Under the pieces are notes generated by a model. The model worked only from the letters and a program-made list of their open reading frames with translations. It was not told where the DNA came from and did not search any database. The translations under genes and the position numbers were made by a program. From contig CAWKDK010000015.1 in NCBI GenBank assembly GCA_963848375.1, positions 102,000 to 165,999 on the forward strand: a stretch of DNA of 64,000 bases, read 5' to 3'. The stretch comes from JAJPJE01 sp963848375 (GTDB taxonomy: Bacteria > Acidobacteriota > Terriglobia > Terriglobales > Acidobacteriaceae). Each line of letters begins with the position of its first letter. The first letter of the stretch is position 1. Below, one piece after another: positions 46,123-55,476 of the stretch.

Positions 46123-48375
46123 TCATCCTTTTTTGTTTTGGCTGCCGTATCGGTAATAGGAGCGGTATTCGACCGCCGACACCTCTACGGCATTCAACAC
46201 GACTTGGATCACCGGCGCCGAGCGAACTTCGCGCAACATGTCGAGTGAGCGTCGCAACGCCTCCCGCTTGGTTTTGCCAGAGCGGCCCACGAGGAGGACT
46301 CCATCCACCATTGTTGAAAGGACACGACCGTCGGAAAACGGCACAATCGGGGGCGAATCGATTAGTACGAAGTCGAATTGGGTTCGCAAATGCTGAATGA
46401 CTCGGGACATGGCAGAGGAAGCAATAAACCTGGCGGCATCCACGCAAGCCGAACCCGTCGGCAATAAGGTGAGATTCGGAACGCCGACCGAAGGCAGCAG
46501 CACTTCGTCTAATTGCATATCGTCCTGTAGCACATCTGCCAGACCGCGGTCTGCGACGATTCCGAATGCGCGCGCGACACCTTCTTTGCGCAAGTCGGCA
46601 TCCACGATGCACGTCCGCCCGCGTTCCGCCAGCGCGAGAGCAAGATTCACGGACATGAGGGTCTTCCCCTCACCCTGATTGGGGGACGCAACAAGAATTA
46701 CATGAGCCGACTGATTGTGTTGAGACAACCGCACCGCCGTGTAAAGACCGCGCAGCGCTTCTGCTTCGGGTGAATTGGGACGGTTGATAAGGAAGGGTTG
46801 GGAGAAGCGATCCCTACGCCCCGGAGCAACTAAGCGTCTGACCGGAGATTGATTCGTGTCCACGTCTATCACTGGCATTACAGAGACAGGACAAGCGCCG
46901 ATGCACCTTCGCACATCTTCTATCGTGCTCAGAGTTGTGGTGAACCCTTCGATCAGAAACGCCAAGACCACGCCTCCGAGAATCCCGCCAAGTAAGCCAA
47001 TCGCAAGATTCGTGAGCCGATGAGGTCGAGTGGGAGAGTCCAGGACGCGAGCTCGATCTACGACGCGAATCGGGCTGGACTTGGATTCTGCAGCAATGCC
47101 AGATTCCTTGATCTTCGCAAATAGATTGTCGTAGAGCTGCGTATTCGCGTCGGCCTCTTTTTTGAGAGCAGCGTATTGCGTCATCAGTGTCAGCTGTCTA
47201 TTCGCGGTGTTCAATTGGGACTGCATCAGCTTTTCCCGCGCCTGAGCGGCGGAGTAGCTGGTCCTGAGGTCTTTTAGAATCGCTCCTCGTTGCGCGGCCA
47301 GCTGCGATTGCAATTCGTCAGCTTGCATCTGGAGCTTTTTGACGACAGGATGATTCTTCCCGTAGATCGCCAGATTTTGCGTGATGTCAGCTCGAACCTC
47401 GGCCAGCTTCTGTGTCAGTGACTGCACTACAGGGTTGCTGCTGATCTGTGGCAAAGAACTTGAGCTATCGCCATCGAACCGATTCAAATACGCCTGCAGC
47501 TGAATGCGATCTGCCTCGGATTGCATCAACTGCCGGCTCAGTTCAGTCATCTGCTCTGAATACGAGCTTTGGTTATCGCCAACTACCGCGAGGCCGCTGT
47601 CCTTCTGAAACGCCGCCAAAGCGCGATTTGACTCCTGCATTCGAGCACGTATGTCGTCGAGTTGCTTCTGCAACCATTGCGAAGACTGGATGACGGCGTC
47701 GTGGCGCGCTTCGTATTCACGTTGAACAAACTGGTCAACCAACGTGTTCGTGATAGTAGCGGCCTGAACAGGGTCGTGCGCCCCGACAGTGACGTCGATT
47801 ACCTGGCTGGCAGTATCGCGATTTACCACAGTGCGTTTCGCAAGTGTCTTCAGTGCCTGATTCTCAGCAGCCGTCACTTGCGGCTCGCCGGCCGTTTGAA
47901 GATCTGACACATCCCGATTTGTTTGTGCGTTCTTGCCGGCAAAATCTGGGTCGCGATCAAGATGGAGTGTCCGCAATACGGCGAGAGCTAACTCGTCACT
48001 CTGAAGGTTCTTCGCCTGTGTCGTGACGTACTCGGTCGAGTTTCCCGGGACGTTGTATCCCTGCATGGAAAACGCTTCCGTTCCAGGTGGATCGACTTCG
48101 AGTCGTGCAACCGGTTCATAGACCGGCTTTGTCACAAACGTAATCACTGCAACCAGAGCAAAGATTCCCAATCCAAACAGCAGTGCAGGGCGCCAATGTT
48201 TCTTCAAAACGGCGGCGGCCCGGAGCCATTCAGGTTCATGAATCGGCTGGTAACCGGGGTCACGCGGTGGAAGTCTCCGACGGCTGTCCTCCGGCCAGCC
48301 TTCGCCTGCACCCCGAAACGTGTCCAGAGGGTCTGACCCTTGTACTTTTCTCAGTAGTTCGAAATTCCTACTCAT
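46123..48375 (-). CDS. Polysaccharide co-polymerase and tyrosine autokinase (Wzz-BY-kinase)
   Basis: 750 residues. Two spans (about 68-86 and 452-471) bracket a periplasmic Wzz-type coiled-coil region (about 150-440, LNTANRQLTLMTQYAALKK and PTRPHRLTN before span 2). The cytoplasmic kinase has Walker A SPNQGEGKT (near 565), Walker A' CIVDADLR and Walker B FVLIDSPPI. The tail YRSYYRYGS is a Tyr cluster for autophosphorylation. It sets chain length and gates export with the Wza-type protein at 26622. An N-terminal extension (about 1-50) precedes span 1. Confidence 0.93.
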   Translation of the reverse strand: MSRNFELLRKVQGSDPLDTFRGAGEGWPEDSRRRLPPRDPGYQPIHEPEWLRAAAVLKKHWRPALLFGLGIFALVAVITFVTKPVYEPVARLEVDPPGTEAFSMQGYNVPGNSTEYVTTQAKNLQSDELALAVLRTLHLDRDPDFAGKNAQTNRDVSDLQTAGEPQVTAAENQALKTLAKRTVVNRDTASQVIDVTVGAHDPVQAATITNTLVDQFVQREYEARHDAVIQSSQWLQKQLDDIRARMQESNRALAAFQKDSGLAVVGDNQSSYSEQMTELSRQLMQSEADRIQLQAYLNRFDGDSSSSLPQISSNPVVQSLTQKLAEVRADITQNLAIYGKNHPVVKKLQMQADELQSQLAAQRGAILKDLRTSYSAAQAREKLMQSQLNTANRQLTLMTQYAALKKEADANTQLYDNLFAKIKESGIAAESKSSPIRVVDRARVLDSPTRPHRLTNLAIGLLGGILGGVVLAFLIEGFTTTLSTIEDVRRCIGACPVSVMPVIDVDTNQSPVRRLVAPGRRDRFSQPFLINRPNSPEAEALRGLYTAVRLSQHNQSAHVILVASPNQGEGKTLMSVNLALALAERGRTCIVDADLRKEGVARAFGIVADRGLADVLQDDMQLDEVLLPSVGVPNLTLLPTGSACVDAARFIASSAMSRVIQHLRTQFDFVLIDSPPIVPFSDGRVLSTMVDGVLLVGRSGKTKREALRRSLDMLREVRSAPVIQVVLNAVEVSAVEYRSYYRYGSQNKKG

Positions 48376-48445
48376 TCAATATCCACGAGTATGCTTCCCG
48401 GAGATGTACATTGCTTGGGATCGTTTCGGAGCAGATCAATATTTG

Positions 48446-50353
48446 TCAGGCTGCGAGCTTGGCCAAGAGGCTGACACTTGAGATGGTTGCGGCGTCGCTT
48501 TCCGCAAATATTTTGGTGACCACCTGGTTGTTAAATCGAGACGCCGTGTAGTCGGTGATTTGATGGGTGCCGATCGCCTGGTAAATCTCGAGAATGCCCG
48601 ACTCAAGGGGCCGTTCGCATACAAAGCCGAGCTTGCTGTGGATCTTGTCGAACGAAGCTCGGTAGTTGCGCTTGTCGCCATTCTCGATACGCTCGATCTC
48701 GACCGATGGGATCACATCGGCGATCATCTGCGAGATCGCGGAGAGCCTGAAGTTCATCCGGTAGTCGCCGACGTTGAATATCTCCCGCGAGACGATATCG
48801 GAATGGGCCTCAAGCGCCATCAACAGAGCGCGTGCTGCGTCACAGACATGGAGAAAAGGCCTCCATTGCTCACCGTTGAAGATGGTGATCTTCCCCATCT
48901 GCGCGGCGCGTGCGGTGAGAAGGTTCACCATCAGGTCAAATCGTGGGCGTGGCGAAAGCCCAAATAAGGTTCCCAGCCGCAAAATGACTGGATCAAACGT
49001 AGAGGACGCAGCTTCCAATAGCAGTTGTTCGGAGGCTACCTTGGTCTCGGCATAGATGGAGATCGGCGCGGGCTCGGTCAGTTCATCTACCAGATAGTCG
49101 GATGCTCCATACACGCTGCAGGTGGACGCAAATACGACACGCCGAACACCGTAGCCTTTGCATATCTCGATGAGCATTCGCGTCGCCGCGCGATTGACTT
49201 CAACCGAAAGCTGTTTGTTGATCGCACACGCGGGATCGCCTACGATCGCGGCAAGATCAATGACGGCATCGCATTCCCTAACTGCCGCGACGACGGATTG
49301 AATGTCACGCACGTCGCCTACGACCAACTCGAAGTTTGGATGATTCAAGACCGCATCAAGCGGCTCAATCCCGAACAATAAACGATCCAACACCCGAACT
49401 TTGTATCCGCGAGAAAGGAGCAACGGCACCAGTGCAGAGCCGACATATCCCGCACCTCCTAGAACCAAGACCCGCTCGATCCGCGTTGAAGGCTGACTGG
49501 AAGCAGGGATGCGAATGTTGCCGCGTATGACATCAGCCGCCGAAGGAAGAAGCCGAACCTCGATCTGGTGCTCACAGGCCACCGCGACGACATCACCGAT
49601 GCAGTCAAGAGAAGCATCGGTGACCATGACCAAGTCAACTTTGAGTTGTCCCAGCAATCCATTCAGCAGGGCGGCGTCCCCAAGGACCGGGCACCCATTG
49701 ATTCGCATACCGAGAAGGCGTTTGGCGCATTTGGGCACAACCAAACCGATACATTCAAGATTAGGGTGACGAAAGATCTGCTGCAGGGCGGCGGGGAGCG
49801 CGTTGTCGCTGCCAACAAGAATCAGACGGGTTCGATTGTCTCTTGAGAACGGTGACTCTTCTGTGGCGAGCCGACGCAATGCGCGGGCACCAATCGCGAA
49901 CACCAGAAAGATCGCGACCTCCATCACAATAACGCTTATGGGACTTGCCCAGAGTGACTCATTCGGCGCGAAGCGAAAGATCAAGAGAACTACGGTACTC
50001 AGCAAGGCACCAGCGCTCAGCCGCGCAGCGTCGTTGAACGCAAAGTATCGCCATGGTATTCGATAGACACCCATCACCCACATGAGCACGGGACGCAATA
50101 TCGGCAGGATCAATAGCCACCTGTACATCGTCGCCCGATCCTGCGGAGGGATAGCCCCATCGAATCGTAGCTGATATGCAAGAAACAGCGCGGCTGCCGT
50201 GAAGCAGGAATCGAGACCAGCTTGGATCCACCGACTCAGAAGAATCGAGGGGACGCGATCAATCGCACCAAGTAGTGGTGTCAATAGCGATCGACGCAAG
50301 AACATCACCAGGAACAAAACAGCACCTCCAACACTGACGCTTCTGAAACGCAC
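48446..50353 (-). CDS. CapD-like membrane/Rossmann domain fused to an NAD-dependent epimerase
   Basis: 635 residues. Four spans (about 40-160) and a nucleotide-binding domain (about 170-275, RLILVGSDNALPAAL) match the N-terminal part of CapD/WbpM-type proteins. The expected CapD dehydratase is replaced by an extended SDR (about 292-600) with VLVLGGAGYVGSALVPLL, DLAAIVGD, ASTCSVYG and YAETK. Such SDRs epimerise or dehydrate nucleotide sugars. The substrate is unknown. The tail ends after a hydrophobic helix. It lies immediately upstream of the BY-kinase in the transcript. Confidence 0.78.
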   Translation of the reverse strand: MRFRSVSVGGAVLFLVMFLRRSLLTPLLGAIDRVPSILLSRWIQAGLDSCFTAAALFLAYQLRFDGAIPPQDRATMYRWLLILPILRPVLMWVMGVYRIPWRYFAFNDAARLSAGALLSTVVLLIFRFAPNESLWASPISVIVMEVAIFLVFAIGARALRRLATEESPFSRDNRTRLILVGSDNALPAALQQIFRHPNLECIGLVVPKCAKRLLGMRINGCPVLGDAALLNGLLGQLKVDLVMVTDASLDCIGDVVAVACEHQIEVRLLPSAADVIRGNIRIPASSQPSTRIERVLVLGGAGYVGSALVPLLLSRGYKVRVLDRLLFGIEPLDAVLNHPNFELVVGDVRDIQSVVAAVRECDAVIDLAAIVGDPACAINKQLSVEVNRAATRMLIEICKGYGVRRVVFASTCSVYGASDYLVDELTEPAPISIYAETKVASEQLLLEAASSTFDPVILRLGTLFGLSPRPRFDLMVNLLTARAAQMGKITIFNGEQWRPFLHVCDAARALLMALEAHSDIVSREIFNVGDYRMNFRLSAISQMIADVIPSVEIERIENGDKRNYRASFDKIHSKLGFVCERPLESGILEIYQAIGTHQITDYTASRFNNQVVTKIFAESDAATISSVSLLAKLAA

Positions 50354-50424
50354 CTCGCGCTCTCACGATTGATCCAGCAGTTGGTCTGGCAGATTTTAGT
50401 GACAAGGCCGCACAGCACAGATCT

Positions 50425-50802
50425 TCAATTTACGGTTACCCTCAGGCCGCGAGTGTCGTCTTGCAAAAGTAAAAAGCTCACGGTCCTGACAGCGAATCCT
50501 CGTTCACTATTGTCGGGTCGAGCGCTTGCTCGCTGAACCCTACCGGATACTCGAAGGCGCCACTTGGTATGGTTCGGATCCGCGGAAGGCAACGAAGCTT
50601 CACAGCGAATGCTGGCGTTCTCGGGAGGGAACGGCCCACTCGTGACTATGAACATGCCACCGATCCCGATATCGCGCGTCACACCATCGCCCTTTTCGAA
50701 AGTGCCACCCCTGTCTTTCCAGCGGAATACGACAGGAGCGGAGATGTTGAAGCGCGCCCTTCGCCTTGGCATCATCTCAAACCGCATCCCGAGGAGCAGC
50801 AT
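50425..50802 (-). CDS. PilZ domain protein
   Basis: 125 residues. RRRARFNISAPVVFRW carries the RxxxR cyclic-di-GMP motif, and DIGIGGMFI the D/NxSxxG-like motif. Start may be the first ATG (50802) or one of two further ATGs before PRRRAR. Its position among EPS genes suggests second-messenger control of polymer production. Confidence 0.78.
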   Translation of the reverse strand: MLLLGMRFEMMPRRRARFNISAPVVFRWKDRGGTFEKGDGVTRDIGIGGMFIVTSGPFPPENASIRCEASLPSADPNHTKWRLRVSGRVQRASARPDNSERGFAVRTVSFLLLQDDTRGLRVTVN

Positions 50803-50857
50803 CGCTTACGGGAACGATCGGCGTGACCCGCATATCTAATCCAATCGCGTGTCCAGC

Positions 50858-52138
50858 CTATCCCTGTTGATTCAAATAGTTTGTAGTGGACGTGTTTCTA
50901 TCGGTAACAATCGTGCGCAATTCCTCGCGCACTCGGTCGATGATCTGCAAGGTTGCTGGATCACCTCGTTCTACCAGCACAATAGCGGCTGCGATTTCGA
51001 TAAGGACCAAAGCGGCAACGGTAATCTTCAGGGCCGTCGAACTCAGCGTTGACGACTTCTCCGTCACGAAAGTTGGTGGTGTAAGCGGAGCAATTAGTGC
51101 TAACTCTTCCACCACCGGGTCGGCGCGATTCGACCGGACCGACGCAGCATCAGTCTCCCGAGGCTGGCGGTGAAAGACGCGACTACCGTTCGACGATTTA
51201 CTAATCGAAGGCTGGAGAGAGTGATAAGCGGGAAGTGGAAAGAAATCTGTGCTACGGCGAAGAGGGTGACGTGGCACGCCGAGGCCCTGCGCCGGCGCAT
51301 CCGTCCCGAGTTCCGACGCCGTTTGCAGCTCAAGATCTTGTTCTACCTCCGTCAGAATGTCGACATCGACATACTGCTTTTGTAAGCCACAACTGATCGA
51401 GAGACCATTGAAGCAGAGACGGTTGATCTGTCGAGGAATGCCATCCGATTTCTCGGCGATCCATGCTAATGCTTCGGGCGTGAATAACTGCTCGCCACGA
51501 TATCCTGCGGTGCTGAGGTGGTGGTCGATATATGCGGCGGTCTCAGCGGACGTGAGTTTCGAGAGGCGACTCACGGTCGCTACACGTTGAAATAGTTGTG
51601 ACATGCCGGACTGTCTCAACCTGTTCGCGAACTGCGGTTGTCCGGCAAGTACGATGTGAAGCAACTTCTTGCCGGGAGTTTCGAAGTCTGACAGCAGCCG
51701 GATTGCCTCTAACGATGCGTCATTGAGATTCTGCGCTTCGTCGAGTAGCAGTATCACCGGCCTCTCCCGACGTGCCTCAGCGACAAGACATTCCTTAAAT
51801 TGTTGCTGGAATCTGACCGGATCATCCCCGCAGTCGGGCAGGTCGAACTCCAGATTGATGTAGCGCAGCAGATCTCGAGAGCTGTCCTGGGTCGTGAATA
51901 CGAATGCCGTTCGGGCGGTATCCCGAAGCCTCTCCAACACGCAGAACAGCAACGTGGTCTTCCCCATGCCGGGATCGGCGATGAGAGTGGAAAAGCCTAC
52001 GTTGTTGTTGATCGCATAGAGCAACGAAGCATGCGCTTCACGGCATGATTCGCTCGGGAAGAGAAAACGCGGATTAGGCGTGAACCCGAACGGCTGCTCA
52101 CGAAAACCGTAGTATTGGAGGAACATCAGGTGGGTCAT
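50858..52138 (-). CDS. ExeA-like AAA ATPase of the EPS locus
   Basis: 426 residues. MFLQYYGFREQPFGFTPNPRFLFPS is the typical ExeA/GspA opening; the second ATG (52126) is a possible start. The AAA domain (about 30-265) has Walker A ADPGMGKTTL, Walker B ILLLDEAQNL and a sensor/lid (SDGIPRQINRLCF). A long Ser/Thr/Pro-rich linker precedes one membrane span (about 385-403). Such ATPases sit in EPS and exosortase clusters; here they may drive an envelope assembly step. It is the first gene of the leftward EPS block. Confidence 0.85.
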   Translation of the reverse strand: MTHLMFLQYYGFREQPFGFTPNPRFLFPSESCREAHASLLYAINNNVGFSTLIADPGMGKTTLLFCVLERLRDTARTAFVFTTQDSSRDLLRYINLEFDLPDCGDDPVRFQQQFKECLVAEARRERPVILLLDEAQNLNDASLEAIRLLSDFETPGKKLLHIVLAGQPQFANRLRQSGMSQLFQRVATVSRLSKLTSAETAAYIDHHLSTAGYRGEQLFTPEALAWIAEKSDGIPRQINRLCFNGLSISCGLQKQYVDVDILTEVEQDLELQTASELGTDAPAQGLGVPRHPLRRSTDFFPLPAYHSLQPSISKSSNGSRVFHRQPRETDAASVRSNRADPVVEELALIAPLTPPTFVTEKSSTLSSTALKITVAALVLIEIAAAIVLVERGDPATLQIIDRVREELRTIVTDRNTSTTNYLNQQG

Positions 52139-52836
52139 CCCCGCTGAGCGTGGAAATCTCGTAGGCGGCTGTTACTCCGCAGCACATGCTGCCAGGAACT
52201 AGCAAAGTACTCAGCTAGCGGTTGCAAGATACAGCTTCGCCCCGTCACTCCATGTTTCGAGTGAAGATGCGGTCATTCTCGAACAGCGGCTCCGCCAAAG
52301 CTGAAGCACTGGGGATCGAAGATCAACCCTGCAGTTGCATCACTGTTGTTTGCGAGATGGCTGACTCGAGACGACCTCACCGCAGCGGAATCTAAGCGCT
52401 GCCAATCTGCCGTGACAAGATGGCGGAAGTATCCGCGCAACTGCGGAAACGAAAGGAGTCGGTCGTGAGAGTAATTCGTCTCTATTTCTTTCGCGCGGGT
52501 TTCGATTGGCCCGCCTTCGGCTTGCTATATGACGACTCTGAGTAGAAGTACTAGTGTCGCTTACTCCCGCACCTGTCACGTTCAAGATCTCGGAATACGA
52601 GAGAGACGATCGAGGTGCAACTCGGTGCGTGAACACTGTCGCGAGCTACGAACAAGTCGTTTAGGAAATCTCTGCCGTTCGAAATAGGACAAATTTGAAA
52701 TGAGCCAACGGAATCGCTGGGAATTGAATCGGTGTCTTTAACAGAAATGACTCGTACACCTGATCCATCTGACCGATGGTTATTGTTTGTGTCTTGACTT
52801 TTCTCTCCCGCTTAACTTTTTAGGAGGAGGATCTGC
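52139..52836. other. Long intergenic region upstream of the regulator
   Basis: About 700 bases with no gene I can support. It separates the leftward EPS block from the rightward regulator, so it should carry both promoters. A CCATC-TGACC-GATGG inverted repeat lies at 52765-52779. No clear sigma-70 or sigma-54 promoter was identified. Confidence 0.5.
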
Positions 52837-52923
52837 ATGCGCCACGTAACTCAGAGCGGATTCCCTTGCCCCCCAGTATTTCTTATTGACCAATACATCT
52901 CAATCACAACGAACACTGGCTAG
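52837..52923 (+). CDS. Possible leader peptide (28 residues)
   Basis: An ATG with a very strong AGGAGGAGG ribosome-binding site 6 bases upstream opens a 28-codon frame that ends 14 bases before the regulator ATG. The peptide starts MRHVTQSGFPCPPVFL. It may be a leader controlling regulator translation, or the strong ribosome-binding site may simply be a chance or ancestral start. Confidence 0.45.
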   Translation: MRHVTQSGFPCPPVFLIDQYISITTNTG

Positions 52924-52937
52924 CCAGGGAGCTGTAC

Positions 52938-53717
52938 ATGTCTACAGAACGCATCAGTGTGTTCTTGGCAGAGTCCAGCGTTTTGGCCTGCCAACTACTC
53001 AGCGACGCTCTTCGGAGACTTGATGAATCGATCGAGATTTCGGCATGTGAGAGCGATAGTCGCGGATTTCTACTCAGACTCGGAGAATCTCAGCCGGACG
53101 TAGCACTGATCAGTTCGAGTCTTTGCGATGGCGCAATGGCTGGTTTCAAGGTGCTTTATGAAATGCGCGCCACTTGTCCGGCCGTACGTCCGATCGTAGT
53201 TCTGGATACCCCTGAGAAAGAGTTGATCGTGACCGCATTTAGAACAGGAGCGCTGGGAACTGTGTTCCGCACCGACCCAATCGATCTGCTGCACAAGGCG
53301 ATTCGCAGCGTATACGCAGGTCAAGTCTGGGCAAACAGCCGCCAGATGCGCTATGTGCTGGAAGCCCTTTCGACTTCGATTTCGCCATGCTTACTCAATG
53401 CGAGAGGCGAGAACCTGCTCAGCCAGCGTCAACAACAGCTGGTCTCATTGGTCGCAGAAGGACTAAGTAATCGCGAAATCGCATTACGGATGCATCTGAG
53501 CGAACACACGGTGAAGAATTACTTATTCCGGATCTTTGAGAAGCTTGGCATTTCCAATCGCGTAGAACTCATTATGTATTCGATGAGCCAGCGTGAAATT
53601 TACAGATTTACGGAACCAGCGGTACCCACCAGGGGAGGAGTTGTTCCGCCTCAGCACACACCGGCTCATATAAATCCATTCACCTTTCCGCTCAGTTCGG
53701 GACAGACCAAGAAGTGA
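52938..53717 (+). CDS. LuxR-family response regulator with a degenerate receiver
   Basis: 259 residues. The receiver (about 5-130) has lost the phosphorylation residues: the acidic pair is ES (FLAESS), the acceptor Asp in DVALISSSL is Ser, and the Lys in VFRTDP is Arg. The LuxR/FixJ helix-turn-helix (about 160-220, LSQRQQQLVSLVAEGLSNREIALRMHLSEHTVKNYLFRIFEKLGI) is intact. It therefore likely works without phosphorylation. It is co-translated with the PPTase (4-base overlap) and sits at the border of the EPS locus. Confidence 0.85.
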   Translation: MSTERISVFLAESSVLACQLLSDALRRLDESIEISACESDSRGFLLRLGESQPDVALISSSLCDGAMAGFKVLYEMRATCPAVRPIVVLDTPEKELIVTAFRTGALGTVFRTDPIDLLHKAIRSVYAGQVWANSRQMRYVLEALSTSISPCLLNARGENLLSQRQQQLVSLVAEGLSNREIALRMHLSEHTVKNYLFRIFEKLGISNRVELIMYSMSQREIYRFTEPAVPTRGGVVPPQHTPAHINPFTFPLSSGQTKK

Positions 53718-54535
53718 CTCTGGTGCGAGTAACGGACCGTGACGATTACGTTGCCGGATTTGATACACGGCCGATGCTGCTGTCGCGAGATATGAATCCC
53801 ACCAGATGGATTCCACCACTCGAATCGGCCGTTCTGGAGGCGAACGAGGTGCACGTCTGGAAAGTTCCCCTTCATGCGTCGCCATCTCGACTGGCGGCTT
53901 TGAGAGATGCGCTATCTCCGGAAGAACATTTGCGGTCCCATATCTATCGATTTCAGGAGGACAGACAGCGTTTCGTCGTAGCTCGAGGATTGCTTAGGAC
54001 AATTCTGGCGCGATACCTGCACGCAAATCCCGGCGAGCTGTGTTTCGCTGTATCACAAATAGGCAAACCAGAATTGCACCCTGACCTCAATTCAGGGATC
54101 CGGTTCAGTCTGTCGTATAGTGGCAATCGAGCCGTGTTTGCGCTCACTCAACGTTGCGATGTTGGGGTGGACATCGAACAAGTCCGTGCAGATTACCCGG
54201 TGGATTGTGTTGCAGAGTTGTTCTTCTCCGATCAAGAACAGGCCAGGTTCAGGTCACTTCCCGCGTGTCTACGGCGCCGCGCTTTTTTCGCTTGCTGGTG
54301 CCGCAAGGAAGCAATGGTAAAAGCTCTCGGATACGGCCTCCCGCTTGGTCTGGACCGGCCCGAAGTTTCTATGGCTCTTGGGGAACCGGTCCGACCGTTG
54401 TCGACGCACGATCTGGCCGTAAAAGCGCAGGAATGGTCAATTGTTGATTTGGCTGTTGGCGACGAATATGCGGGCGCGGTAGCAGTCAAGATGCCGTCTC
54501 CGATTCTGAGGTATTGGGACGCTTCCGAAATTTGA
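53714..54535 (+). CDS. 4'-phosphopantetheinyl transferase, Sfp type
   Basis: 273 residues from a GTG overlapping the regulator stop by 4 bases. Sfp-type motifs: GKPEL, VGVDIEQ (near 150-157, Mg-binding Asp/Glu) and WCRKEAMVKALGYGL (near 195-209). It transfers the pantetheine arm of CoA to carrier-protein serines, so it could activate the NRPS carrier at 22-24 kb. The N-terminal ~40 residues precede the first family strand. Convergent with hemD. Confidence 0.9.
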   Translation: MTLVRVTDRDDYVAGFDTRPMLLSRDMNPTRWIPPLESAVLEANEVHVWKVPLHASPSRLAALRDALSPEEHLRSHIYRFQEDRQRFVVARGLLRTILARYLHANPGELCFAVSQIGKPELHPDLNSGIRFSLSYSGNRAVFALTQRCDVGVDIEQVRADYPVDCVAELFFSDQEQARFRSLPACLRRRAFFACWCRKEAMVKALGYGLPLGLDRPEVSMALGEPVRPLSTHDLAVKAQEWSIVDLAVGDEYAGAVAVKMPSPILRYWDASEI

Positions 54536-54565
54536 GGCGAAGTTCTGGATCAGGGTGAGCGCTAC

Positions 54566-55417
54566 TTAAGAGCGGGTGGATTCGACCAGCGCTTCGAGCA
54601 GACCCGGAATGGTGTATTCACTGGCTTCGGCATCTACCCGCAGCCCGAGTTCGCGAAGCGTGTCCGAGGTCACTGGGCCGATGGACACGAGTTTCACGCC
54701 ATCCAGCAAATTCGAGTGGGCTCGCTCTTCGCCGACCAGGTCCACAAAGTTTTTGGCGGTCGATGAACTGGTGAAGGTGATCGCGAAAGGCTTCTCCGGC
54801 TCAGACAGGATCTGTTCCAGCTGCTTTCGAGAGGACTCGGGAAGAATGGTCTCGTAGGCTTCCACAACATCGACCTTCGCTCCGAGTTCACGCAGCGAAG
54901 CAGGGATCACATCGCGCGCGACTTTTGCTCGGGCCAGCAGGATTCGCTCTCCTGTTGTCACCTGGTTCTCAAGCGCGCTCACCAACGACTCTGCCACATA
55001 CTCCTCGGCCATGACGTCAACCGGCAGCCCGTGAAGTTCAATCGCTTTACGAGTAGCAGGCCCGATTGCAGCTAGTTTCAGATGCAACAGATCAGCTTCG
55101 CTCTTGCCGAGCTGCGCCATTCGCGCAAACAGCATCTTGACGCCATTCACGCTAGTCAGGATTAACCAGTCATAGTTGAGAATGGCGGCCATCGCTTTGT
55201 CGAGGGCTGCAAATGATTGCGGCGGACGAATCTCAATGAAGGGAATCTCGATGACGTCGGCGCCTAATGACCGAAGCGCGTCAGAAAGAATGCTAGCCTG
55301 GTCTTTGGCCCGGCTGACGATGATTCGCTTCCCTTCAAGCGGCAGATGGTCGGATTTCTTGCTGGTGGCCAATCGATGCATGCCCTGAAAGGGCTTCTCC
55401 TTAACGCGACCCGTCAT
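54566..55417 (-). CDS. hemD: Uroporphyrinogen-III synthase
   Basis: 283 residues. Two-lobed HemD fold: KRIIVSRAKDQASILSDALRSLGADVIEIPFIEI, then WLILTSVNGVKML, and later ITFTSSSTAKNFVD with LVSIGPVTSDTLRELGL. It cyclises hydroxymethylbilane with inversion of ring D. It is the last gene of a hemX-A-C-D transcript; the gap to hemC is about 60 bases. The family has few invariant residues, but gene order supports it. Confidence 0.9.
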   Translation of the reverse strand: MTGRVKEKPFQGMHRLATSKKSDHLPLEGKRIIVSRAKDQASILSDALRSLGADVIEIPFIEIRPPQSFAALDKAMAAILNYDWLILTSVNGVKMLFARMAQLGKSEADLLHLKLAAIGPATRKAIELHGLPVDVMAEEYVAESLVSALENQVTTGERILLARAKVARDVIPASLRELGAKVDVVEAYETILPESSRKQLEQILSEPEKPFAITFTSSSTAKNFVDLVGEERAHSNLLDGVKLVSIGPVTSDTLRELGLRVDAEASEYTIPGLLEALVESTRS

Positions 55418-55476
55418 TGTAAATCATAGGATGGCGATGCGATGTCTGGACGAAGTTCGAGCCCAAGAACGTGATG

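Noticed and set aside
25490..52138. Exosortase/PEP-CTERM system
   Set aside because: The ExeA-like ATPase, FemAB-like protein and AsnB homologue hint at it, but no exosortase gene and no PEP-CTERM tail were found in the window.
52340..52636. 98-codon minus-strand frame in the large intergenic region
   Set aside because: Ser/Arg-rich, low-complexity composition, no ribosome-binding site and no recognisable motif.
52794..52818. Sigma-70 promoter TTGACT...TAACTT before the leader frame
   Set aside because: Spacing is only 13 bases and the start would fall on the ribosome-binding site.
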